From JAKVBH01 sp049800955 (GTDB lineage: Bacteria > Pseudomonadota > Alphaproteobacteria > Rhodobacterales > Rhodobacteraceae): DNA of 64,000 nucleotides. The notes beneath the pieces were generated by a model that was given only the letters and a program-made list of their open reading frames with translations, was not told the DNA's origin and did no database searches. This document shows positions 17,830 to 25,839 of the stretch, piece after piece. The number at the start of each line of letters is the position of its first letter. The stretch's first letter is position 1. The DNA lies in NCBI RefSeq assembly GCF_049800955.1, contig NZ_JBNAGA010000002.1, positions 992,001 to 1,056,000 of the forward strand, read 5' to 3'. A program made the position numbers and the translations under genes.

Positions 17830-18433
17830 GACTGGACTCTAATAACAATCTCAGTCATTGGTTCTCCAAAGAATACATGGAGAACACGATGGCAGATGGA
17901 ACCTTTGCAGTACTTATGTGGGTCATTGGATTGACAGACATGGGTATGAATTATTGCGGCACGGAAACGGGCTGCCTTGGTCGCTCAGATGCGCAGGCAA
18001 AACTGCAATTCTCTGCGGGCCAAGTTGTGGAGCGGCGAGCTGACAGCAAGTCAGAGCTAATGTTGCGCTACAAGATGGGTTCGAAACGCGGACCGTTTCA
18101 ACCGGCCGTGGGCCTCTCCCTTGCAGAAGATGGAGAGGCATGGATCGGATTTGGTCAGACTTACACGATGCAGTGGGGGTCTTCACCATTCTACGCCGAG
18201 CTTCACGCCATGCCTGGTTTATATTCCAGTGGTGGTGGTTTCGAGCTAGGCGGTCCAATCGCATTTAGATCGGGTATCGAAGTTGGATTTGAGAACCGCC
18301 GTGGATGGCAGTTTGGTCTGAGTTTCGATCATAGATCAAATGCAGGTATCTATGAAGACAATCCCGGTATTGAAACGGTTCAATTCCGAGTGTCGATACC
18401 AACCAACTAATTGATTGTTATCAGTGTCCAGTC
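17830..18433 (+). other. 23S rRNA helix-25 intervening sequence
   Basis: Where E. coli 23S has a short helix-25 hairpin, this gene has 604 bp bounded by two 21-nt arms, 17830-17850 and 18413-18433, complementary at 19 of 21 positions. They extend the natural helix 25 stem (flanks CGGAGCTT and TTGTGACGGCG). Helix 25 is a classical site for intervening sequences excised by RNase III without religation. Unlike most such elements, this one is nearly filled by one ORF whose stop ends 2 bp before the 3' arm. Confidence 0.92.
17889..18410 (+). CDS. PagL-like acyloxyacyl hydrolase (lipid A 3-O-deacylase family) encoded inside 23S rRNA
   Basis: 173 residues. The C-terminal segment SFDHRSNAGIYEDNPGIE carries H148, S150 and E162 with the 2- and 14-residue spacing of the PagL catalytic His-Ser-Glu triad, and FRSGIEVGFE with alternating residues fits an outer-membrane beta strand. 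PagL removes a 3-O-linked acyl chain from lipid A. The start ATG 17889 is 5 nt after GGAGA; an upstream in-frame ATG at 17877 lacks a site. There is no clear positively charged signal peptide, only a short hydrophobic stretch (FAVLMWVIGL). GC is about 42-45% in the lines I counted, below chromosomal genes. Homology by motif is strong; expression is unproven. Confidence 0.85.
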   Translation: MADGTFAVLMWVIGLTDMGMNYCGTETGCLGRSDAQAKLQFSAGQVVERRADSKSELMLRYKMGSKRGPFQPAVGLSLAEDGEAWIGFGQTYTMQWGSSPFYAELHAMPGLYSSGGGFELGGPIAFRSGIEVGFENRRGWQFGLSFDHRSNAGIYEDNPGIETVQFRVSIPTN

Positions 18434-18934
18434 TTGTGACGGCGTACCTTTTGTATAATGGGTCATCGACTTGGTCTATCTAGCAAGCTTAAGCCGATAG
18501 GTGTAGGCGCAGCGAAAGCGAGTCTTAATAGGGCGTCGAGTTAGATGGATCAGACCCGAAACCGAGTGATCTAGGCATGACCAGGTTGAAGGTAAGGTAA
18601 CACTTACTGGAGGACCGAACCCACATCTGTTGAAAAAGATCGGGATGAGTTGTGCCTAGGGGTGAAAGGCCAATCAAACTCGGAGATAGCTGGTTCTCCG
18701 CGAAATCTATTTAGGTAGAGCGTCATCCGAATACCCCGGGGGGTAGAGCACTGGATGGGTAATGGGGCCCCACAGGCTTACTGATCCTAACCAAACTCCG
18801 AATACCCGGGAGTACTAGATGGCAGACACACAGCGGATGCTAACGTCCGTTGTGGAGAGGGAAACAACCCTGACCTACAGCTAAGGCCCCTAATTCATGG
18901 CTAAGTGGGAAAGCAGGTGGGACGACCAAAACAA

Positions 18935-18965
<31 letters not shown>

Positions 18966-19079
18966 TAAAGATAGCGTAACAGCTCACTGGTCTAAATAAG
19001 TTGTCCTGCGGCGAAGATGTAACGGGGCTCAAGCCATGAGCCGAAGCTTAGGATGCCGTAAGGCATGGTAGCGGAGCGT

Positions 19080-19138
19080 AGTGTGACATAGCTTCATTCC
19101 TCCTTAGATCCTTAGGGATCACTGGAGGAGAGAAGCTT
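19080..19138 (+). other. Second, non-coding hairpin insertion in 23S rRNA
   Basis: Between GAGCGT and TCTGTGAAGCC, which are nearly adjacent in E. coli 23S (around nt 1120-1130), lie about 58 extra nt folding as one hairpin: AGCTTC (19090) with GAAGCT (19132), TCCTCC (19098) with GGAGGA (19124), and GATCC (19107) with GGATC (19116). Extra stem-loops in this part of 23S are known in Rhodobacter and Rhodopseudomonas and are cut by RNase III. Confidence 0.7.
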
Positions 19139-19699
19139 TCTGTGAAGCCGGCCTGTGAGGGATCCGGTGGAGAGATCACTAGCGAGAATGATGACATGAG
19201 TAGCGACAAAGAGTGTGAGAGACACTCTCGCCGAAAGTCCAAGGGTTCCTGCTTAAAGCTAATCTGAGCAGGGTAAGCCGACCCCTAAGGCGAGGCCGAA
19301 AGGCGTAGTCGATGGGAACCAGGTTAATATTCCTGGGCCAGATGGAAGTGACGGATCATGAAGGTTGTTCACCCTTATTGGATTGGGTGGGCCGCTAATT
19401 GGTCCCTGGAAATAGCTCCATCATTAGATCGTACCCTAAACCGACACAGGTGGACTGGTAGAGAATACCAAGGCGCTTGAGAGAACGATGTTGAAGGAAC
19501 TCGGCAAAATACCTCCGTAAGTTCGCGAGAAGGAGGCCCGGTTCCTAGGCAACTAGGGGCTGGGGGCACAAACCAGGGGGTGGCGACTGTTTACTAAAAA
19601 CACAGGGCTCTGCGAAGTCGCAAGACGACGTATAGGGTCTGACGCCTGCCCGGTGCCTGAAGGTTAAAAGGAGGGGTGAGAGCTCCGAATTGAAGCCCA

Positions 19700-19782
<83 letters not shown>

Positions 19783-20040
19783 CGACTTCCCCGCTGTCTC
19801 CAACATCGACTCAGCGAAATTGAATTACCTGTCAAGATGCAGGTTTCCCGCGGTTAGACGGAAAGACCCCGTGCACCTTTACTACAGCTTCGCACTGGCA
19901 TCAGGCACAATATGTGCAGGATAGGTGGTGGGCTTTGAAGCAGAGACGCCAGTTTCTGTGGAGCCTCCCTTGAGATACCACCCTTATTCTGCTTGATGTC
20001 TAACCGCGGTCCGTTATCCGGATCCGGGACCCTGCGTGGT

Positions 20041-20072
<32 letters not shown>

Positions 20073-20210
20073 GCGTAACGGAGGCGCGCGAAGGTTGGCT
20101 CAGAGCGGTCGGAAATCGCTCGTTGAGTGCAATGGCAGAAGCCAGCCTGACTGCGAGACTGACAAGTCGAGCAGAGTCGAAAGACGGCCATAGTGATCCG
20201 GTGGTCCCGA

Positions 20211-20264
<54 letters not shown>

Positions 20265-20772
20265 ACTGCCCAAGAGTCCATATCGACGGCAGTGTTTGGC
20301 ACCTCGATGTCGGCTCATCTCATCCTGGGGCTGGAGCAGGTCCCAAGGGTACGGCTGTTCGCCGTTTAAAGAGGTACGTGAGCTGGGTTTAGAACGTCGT
20401 GAGACAGTTCGGTCCCTATCTGCCGTGGGTGTAGGATACTTGAGAGGAGTTGCCCCTAGTACGAGAGGACCGGGGTGAACGATCCACTGGTGGACCTGTT
20501 GTTGCGCCAGCAGCAGTGCAGGGTAGCTATGATCGGACAGGATAACCGCTGAAGGCATCTAAGCGGGAAGCCCCCCTCAAAACAAGGTATCCCTGAGAGC
20601 CGTCGTAGACTACGACGTCGATAGGCCGGAGATGTAAGCATGGTAACATGTTCAGTTGACCGGTACTAATTGCTCGATAGGCTTGATTTGATCCAGTAAT
20701 AGCCAGGCTATTATGGACGATGAAGCATACGCTCCTAATCAGCGTACTGACTTGGAAACTTGGACTTTTCTT

Positions 20773-20891
20773 GGTTTGGTGATCATAGCACGAGCAAAAC
20801 ACCCGGCTCCATTCCGAACCCGGTCGTTAAGTGCCGTAGCGCCGATGGTACTGCATCTTAAGGTGTGGGAGAGTAGGTCATCGCCAAACCT
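20773..20891 (+). rRNA. rrf: 5S ribosomal RNA
   Basis: About 119 nt beginning GGTTTGGTGATCATAGC and ending ATCGCCAAACCT, with complementary ends and the internal CCGAACCCGGTCG segment typical of alphaproteobacterial 5S rRNA. Confidence 0.95.
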
Positions 20892-20970
20892 AGTAAGGTC
20901 CAAGTTACGTATCTCTCTAACGATGCGCCACAGATCACGTTCTAAAAGACCTGAGGCGCACACTGGTTGG

Positions 20971-21047
<77 letters not shown>

Positions 21048-21059
21048 TCTCAATCGACA

Positions 21060-21092
21060 CCCCGCCCGTAAAAAGGCGGGGTTGGTCGTTTT
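21060..21092 (+). terminator. rrn operon terminator
   Basis: CCCCGCC-loop-GGCGGGG stem (21060-21066 / 21075-21081) followed by TTGGTCGTTTT, 12 nt after tRNA-fMet. Confidence 0.88.
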
Positions 21093-21214
21093 GGGGAGCT
21101 GGCTGTTGTCGACACTCCGCCAATTCCCTATATATTTCGATCGCGTGTCCATCCGCGCCGCGACTGTGTCGCGCTTGCTGAACTTGCGGTGTGTTCAAGG
21201 CCAGTATCCTGGCA

Positions 21215-21790
21215 TCACCTAAGCCCGGCGTGAGATATCATTTCTGTGCCATTATCGCTGACAATGATGTCGAGTTGGCCGTGCATGCGGATCAGGTCAT
21301 CCAGTTCGCGGGTCATCGGCGCACCAGACAGGGAACGATCCACCACCGTTGCCAATGCCTCGCGCGTGCAGTCATCCACTCTCCAGAGCACCCGGAACCG
21401 TTGACCATCCTCAAAAGCATCAGACACGAAGTCGAGCGACCAACGCTGATTGGCGCGATCCGGCACCAGAATTGGCCAGCGCGTCCCCAAAGCCCGCTTA
21501 CACGACCGTCTGCGACGGACTGCCCGCCCTTCTGCGCGATACAGCCGGAACAGCTTCTTGTGGTTCACTTCAAATCCCTCTCTGGCAGGCAGAATGCCCA
21601 AATGGCGGTACCCGAACCGGCGACGCTCGTTCGCCAATTCGCGCAGCCACTTGCGTAGAAGCTCATCGCCCTGATCCTGCTTCTGATATTGGAAGAGGGA
21701 CCTGTGCAGATCAGCTAACTTGCATGCCCGACTCTCAGACCGCGCCGATCCATCACGTCCGACACAGCCCTGCGCTTCACATCAGGCGCC
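21215..21790 (-). pseudogene. IS3-family transposase OrfB, frameshifted and truncated
   Basis: Reading on the minus strand, DVKRRAVSDVMDRRGL is in one frame and ACKLADLHRSLFQYQKQ continues in another, so a frameshift lies near 21735. The rve/DDE integrase core then runs through QRWSLDFVSD (first Asp) and IVSDNGTE (second Asp) but ends at SHAGLR-stop. The C-terminal part with the catalytic Glu is lost. A slippery A6 run (AAAAAATT) at the orfA/orfB junction is the usual site of programmed frameshifting in this family. Confidence 0.85.
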
Positions 21791-22052
21791 AATAATTTTT
21801 TGTGGCGAGATCCTTCAGCGCGGCATTGTCCAGCATCGCATCCGCCAGCATGCGCTTCAGCCGGTTGTTCTCATCCTCAAGCGCCCGCGGCTTCTTCGCG
21901 TCTGACACGTTCATCCCGCCGAACTTGGCCTTATATTTGTAGAATGCGGCGTCGCTGATCCCGTACTTCCGACACAACTCCTGCGCCTTCACCCCGGCTT
22001 CGTATTCTTTGATCATCCCAATGATCTGTTCATCACTAAATCTGCGTGTCAT
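21777..22052 (-). CDS. IS3-family transposase OrfA
   Basis: 91 residues beginning MTRRFSDEQIIGMIKE: an HTH of the transposase_8 family (KAQELCRKYGISDAAFYKYKAKFGG) followed by a leucine-zipper-like helix (ALEDENNRLKRMLADAMLD). The start ATG 22052 has a GAGAGGAT ribosome site. It normally binds the inverted repeats and fuses to OrfB by -1 frameshifting. Since OrfB is broken here, OrfA alone cannot transpose the element. Confidence 0.85.
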   Translation of the reverse strand: MTRRFSDEQIIGMIKEYEAGVKAQELCRKYGISDAAFYKYKAKFGGMNVSDAKKPRALEDENNRLKRMLADAMLDNAALKDLATKNYWRLM

Positions 22053-22141
22053 AGCCCATCCTCTCTTGGGACGGATTACCATCACTTCAGGGGGCTGGGT
22101 CGGTAACCGTCCCTAGTCGTTCGCGTGCCCGAGTGTGACAC

Positions 22142-22176
22142 TTGTGAGCTTCCAGTTACTGGAAGGATCCTATATC
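22142..22176 (+). promoter_or_regulatory. copA promoter with CueR-type operator
   Basis: A perfect dyad CTTCCAG-TTA-CTGGAAG (22149-22165) sits between a TTGTGA -35-like hexamer (22142) and an AT-rich -10 area (CCTATATCC). A CTTCC/GGAAG dyad in a stretched spacer is the hallmark of MerR-type Cu(I) regulators such as CueR. The exact -10 hexamer is not clear. Confidence 0.75.
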
Positions 22177-22202
22177 CTCTCATCAACGATCACGGAGCGC
22201 CC

Positions 22203-24719
22203 ATGTCCCAGTCACAACACGTCACGTTGATCCTCGATGGTCTCAATTGTGGATCCTGCGTTGCCAGGGCCGATAAATCTTTGCGCGCAGTGCCGGGAAT
22301 TGACAACGTATCGGTCAACCTCGCAACCAACACCGCAGGATTTGACGCGTCTGATCCGTCAGGCGTGGCGCAGGCCATGACGGCGTTGCAGACGGCTGGC
22401 TATCCGCCGCGAGAAGAGCGGCTCACGCTAGACGTTCAGAATATGACATGTGGTGCGTGTTCCGCGCGTGTGCAGGCGGCTTTGGAAAAACAGCCCGGCG
22501 TTGTCTCATCAACGGCCAATCTGGCATCCGGCCGCGCCTCCGTGATCTATGCGCAAGGCAGCAATTCGGCACAGGACCTGGCAAAAGTCTGCACCGATCT
22601 GGGATATCCCGCGCGCCCCGTGTCGCAGTCAAAGGGCGCAAGCCAGGGCGAGCAACAGGCAGAGGAAGCCGCGCGCCTCAAACGCCGGGCTCTCTTCGCG
22701 GCTTTGCTGGCGCTGCCGGTGTTCATTCTCGAAATGGGCGCACATATAATCCCGGGCATGCATCACTGGATCGCCCGTACCATCGGGCTGGAAACGTCGT
22801 GGTGGATCCAGTTCATTCTGTCCAGCATTGTCCTGTTCGGGCCCGGGCGGATCTTCTTTGCGAAGGGGGTCCCCGCGTTAATCAAACGCGCGCCCGATAT
22901 GAACGCGCTTGTTGCGATTGGCACAGGCGCTGCATGGTCATTCTCTGTCTTTGCGTTGTTGTTTCCATCCCGCTTGCCCGAAGGGACGCGCGCTGTCTAT
23001 TTCGAGGCTGCGGCTGTTATCGTCGTCCTGATCCTTGTGGGGCGCTGGCTGGAAGCCCGGGCCAAGGGGCAGACGGGCGCTGCGATCCAAAAGCTGATGG
23101 GTCTGCAAACGCGCACCGCGCGGGTCATTCGCAAGGGCACGGAGTTGGACGTTGATATCGATACGGTCGGTGTGGGCGATGTGGTGTCGGTGCGCCCGGG
23201 TGAACGCGTGCCTGTTGACGGCACCGTCCTGGAAGGGGCGAGCCATGTTGACGAAAGCATGATCACCGGGGAAGCCATGCCCATGGCCAAGTCCATCGGC
23301 GATGCCGTTACCGGTGGCACGGTCAATGGCAACGGGCATGTATTGGTGCGGGCGGAACGTGTCGGCGCTGACACGACGCTGGCCCAGATCATTCGGATGG
23401 TCGAAGATGCGCAGGGCGCGCGCCTGCCCATTCAGGCACTGGTCGATCGTGTGACGCTCTGGTTCGTGCCGGGTGTAATTACCATTGCCGTGCTGACGTT
23501 GATGGTCTGGCTGACGTTTGGCCCCGCCCCGTCTTTGGGACTTGCCCTGGTGGCCACGGTTTCGGTGCTCATCATCGCATGCCCCTGCGCGATGGGATTG
23601 GCGACGCCAACGTCGATCATGGTGGCCACAGGCCGCGCGGCGGAAATGGGTATCCTGTTTCGAAAAGGAGAGGCCTTGCAAAGACTGAGCGACGTCACGG
23701 CCGTAGCCTTCGACAAAACCGGGACCGTGACAGCAGGCGCACCGCATTTGACCGACATCGTCGTGGCCAATGGATGGTCGCGCGAAGATGTGTTGCGGCT
23801 GGCGGCGTCTGTTGAAGCAAAGTCCGAACACCCAGTGGCGCAGGCCATTGTAGAGGCGTGCGAAAGGGAAGGGGTCGGTCGCTCAGAGGCCACCGCATTT
23901 CAAACCACTACGGGCGCTGGTGTCAGAGGCGACGTCGAGGGGAGCATTGTCATCATCGGGACGGCGGCCTTTCTTGAGAAACAGGGGATTGCGTCGGAGG
24001 ACCTGCGCCAACCTGCCTATGAGCTTGCCGCATCGGGGCGCAGCGTCTTTTTCGTGGCAATAGACGGCGAACTCGCAGGGCTTCTGGCGGTGTCAGATCC
24101 GATCAAGCCCACCAGCGCAGACGCGATTGCGCAGCTCAAGGCGCGCGGCCTGCATGTCGTCATGATTACCGGCGACCGTCAGGAAACGGCGCAGGCAATC
24201 GCGCAGGATGCGCAGATTGATGACGTCGTGGCGGGAGTGCGACCCGAAGGTAAGGTCGAGGCGATCGATGCTTTGAAAGCTGCAGGGCACAAGGTGGCCT
24301 TCGTCGGAGATGGCATCAACGATGCGCCAGCCTTGGCCAGCGCGGATGTGGGCATTGCCATTGGAACCGGAACGGACGTGGCCATAGAAAGCGCGGATGT
24401 TGTTTTGATGTCCGGTGATCTGCACGGCGTTGTGAACGCCATGGCCATCAGTGTCGCGACATTGCGCAATATTCGGCAGAACCTGGTCTGGGCGTTTGGC
24501 TATAACGCAGCTTTGCTTCCTGTGGCGGCGGGTGTTCTCTATCCGGTCTTTGGGCTGTTGCTGTCCCCTGTTTTTGCAGCGGGCGCCATGGCTTTGTCCT
24601 CCGTATCTGTTCTCAGCAATGCGCTGCGCCTGCGCGGGCTCAAGCCTGTTGTAGCGCGGAGCAAGAGCGCCTCAGGCAACCTGGGCGTTGAAGTCGTGTC
24701 CAAAGAGCAAGCGGCATGA
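22203..24719 (+). CDS. copA: Cu(I)-exporting P1B-type ATPase
   Basis: 838 residues. Two N-terminal heavy-metal-associated domains (GLNCGSC, C16/C19; NMTCGACSARV, C83/C86), then eight membrane helices. The ion site CPC (C460-P461-C462) is in helix 6, the phosphorylation loop is DKTGT (D504), and GDGIND lies near the end of the P domain. Pumps Cu(I) from cytosol to periplasm at the cost of ATP. The first HMA has N instead of T before its Cys. The start is ATG 22203 with GGAGCG; upstream in-frame GTG/ATG codons lack this. It overlaps cueR by 4 bp (ATGA). Confidence 0.96.
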   Translation: MSQSQHVTLILDGLNCGSCVARADKSLRAVPGIDNVSVNLATNTAGFDASDPSGVAQAMTALQTAGYPPREERLTLDVQNMTCGACSARVQAALEKQPGVVSSTANLASGRASVIYAQGSNSAQDLAKVCTDLGYPARPVSQSKGASQGEQQAEEAARLKRRALFAALLALPVFILEMGAHIIPGMHHWIARTIGLETSWWIQFILSSIVLFGPGRIFFAKGVPALIKRAPDMNALVAIGTGAAWSFSVFALLFPSRLPEGTRAVYFEAAAVIVVLILVGRWLEARAKGQTGAAIQKLMGLQTRTARVIRKGTELDVDIDTVGVGDVVSVRPGERVPVDGTVLEGASHVDESMITGEAMPMAKSIGDAVTGGTVNGNGHVLVRAERVGADTTLAQIIRMVEDAQGARLPIQALVDRVTLWFVPGVITIAVLTLMVWLTFGPAPSLGLALVATVSVLIIACPCAMGLATPTSIMVATGRAAEMGILFRKGEALQRLSDVTAVAFDKTGTVTAGAPHLTDIVVANGWSREDVLRLAASVEAKSEHPVAQAIVEACEREGVGRSEATAFQTTTGAGVRGDVEGSIVIIGTAAFLEKQGIASEDLRQPAYELAASGRSVFFVAIDGELAGLLAVSDPIKPTSADAIAQLKARGLHVVMITGDRQETAQAIAQDAQIDDVVAGVRPEGKVEAIDALKAAGHKVAFVGDGINDAPALASADVGIAIGTGTDVAIESADVVLMSGDLHGVVNAMAISVATLRNIRQNLVWAFGYNAALLPVAAGVLYPVFGLLLSPVFAAGAMALSSVSVLSNALRLRGLKPVVARSKSASGNLGVEVVSKEQAA

Positions 24720-25123
24720 ATATTGGAGAGGCTGCGGCCCGCAGCGGTTTGCCCGCAAAGACCATCCGATACTATGAAGATATTGGGCTTGTCGTCCCGT
24801 CTCGCGGCGCCAACGGGTACAGGGCGTTTGTGGAACACGACATCCACAAGCTCGCCTTTCTCGGGCGCGCCCGTGCGCTGGGGTTTTCCGTGGAGGATTG
24901 CAGGCACTTGCTCGCGCTCTACGAGGATCAGGGACGCGAGAGCGCGCAGGTCAAACAGCTGGCGCAAGCGCATCTGGCGGAGATTGATGACAAGATTGTG
25001 CAATTACAGTCCATGCGAGACACGCTAGCTCATTTGATAGAGGCGTGTCATGGCGATGCGCGGCCCGATTGCCCTATCCTGAATGATCTGGCCGATCCTG
25101 CCAGGGACGAGCGCCCCAGCTAG
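24716..25123 (+). CDS. cueR: Cu(I)-responsive MerR-family regulator CueR
   Basis: 135 residues. N-terminal MerR helix-turn-helix and wing (MNIGEAAARSGLPAKTIRYYE), a long dimerisation helix, and the C-terminal metal loop C111-x7-C119-PI, the two-Cys arrangement that binds Cu(I) in CueR. Translationally coupled to copA through ATGA. With the dyad upstream of copA this gives a self-contained loop: CueR bound to Cu(I) distorts the promoter and activates copA-cueR. Having the regulator downstream of the pump on the same transcript makes the loop positive for its own synthesis. Confidence 0.93.
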   Translation: MNIGEAAARSGLPAKTIRYYEDIGLVVPSRGANGYRAFVEHDIHKLAFLGRARALGFSVEDCRHLLALYEDQGRESAQVKQLAQAHLAEIDDKIVQLQSMRDTLAHLIEACHGDARPDCPILNDLADPARDERPS

Positions 25124-25135
25124 AGAGGCGATCAC

Positions 25136-25795
25136 ATGAAATCTACGTTCATCAAAACGGCCGTTGGCGCATTGGCCTTATGCTCTGCCATGGTCACCGG
25201 GCCTGTTTTTGCCAACAGCATTTCTTTTGACAAATCATGGAAAGAGCAGGGGCTCCTGCGGCTGTTTGGCAATGAATATGCGCTGAAGGGGCGGTCTCTT
25301 GGTGTGTCGTCTGATGGCACGGTCTCTGTGATATGGCGACCGGTGGATGCGGGGTTGAGGCAGGCCAAACGGGCGTCGTGGAATTGGGCCGTTCAGGAAG
25401 GCGTCGCGCCGACTGATCTGACCCGCAAGGGGGGCGATGATCGCAATCTGGCGCTCTATTTTGTCTTTCTTGATCCGCAATCGGCGGACAACCTGTCCCG
25501 GACATCGGCCCGCAAACTCTTGCGCAACCCGAATACCCGCGCGTTGGTCTACGTTTGGGGCGGAGATCATGCGCGGGGCGATCTGTTGCGCAGCCCTTAT
25601 TCTGCGGGGCTCCGGACAAAGATCATGCGCACGAATGCGCAAGGATCGTTTTCGGAGAATGTAGATTTGGCGGCGGATTACCGTCGCGCGTTTGACGGAG
25701 AAGCCGGGGTGTTGGTGGGTCTCGCGATCACAGCGGATAGCGATGATACCAAAGGCCGTATCCGTGCGACCCTGTCAGATCTGACATTGAAATAG
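25136..25795 (+). CDS. DUF3047 family exported protein
   Basis: 219 residues. Sec signal peptide (KTAVGALALCSAMVTGPVFA) and a DUF3047 domain recognisable from SWNWAVQEGVAPTDLTRKGGDDRNLALYFVF and RALVYVWGG. Function of the domain is unknown. The start is ATG 25136 with GAGAGG. It is 12 bp after cueR on the same strand, so it may be the third gene of the copper operon, but no copper-binding motif is visible. Converges on the FAS1-RTX gene with a GC hairpin between. Confidence 0.8.
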   Translation: MKSTFIKTAVGALALCSAMVTGPVFANSISFDKSWKEQGLLRLFGNEYALKGRSLGVSSDGTVSVIWRPVDAGLRQAKRASWNWAVQEGVAPTDLTRKGGDDRNLALYFVFLDPQSADNLSRTSARKLLRNPNTRALVYVWGGDHARGDLLRSPYSAGLRTKIMRTNAQGSFSENVDLAADYRRAFDGEAGVLVGLAITADSDDTKGRIRATLSDLTLK

Positions 25796-25799
25796 GCAT

Positions 25800-25824
25800 G
25801 GGCCGCGCCCCGAGGGAGCGGCCC
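25800..25824. terminator. Hairpin between convergent genes
   Basis: GGGCCGC / GCGGCCC stem with an 11-nt loop lies between the DUF3047 stop and the FAS1-RTX stop. There is no good T run on either side, so it may be a weak bidirectional terminator. Confidence 0.45.
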
Positions 25825-25839
25825 AGTCCAATGCGTTGA

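Larger units (their letters stand above)
21212..22110 (-). mobile_element. Decayed IS3-family (IS407-like) insertion element
   Basis: An orfA/orfB transposase pair on the minus strand, with orfA intact but orfB frameshifted and cut off. The orfA-side end is near 22082-22110 (contains CCCCCTGAAGTGATGG on the minus strand, resembling an IS3-type end); the other end is missing. Boundaries are approximate. It lies between the rrn terminator and the copA promoter and is probably non-mobile. Confidence 0.8.
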
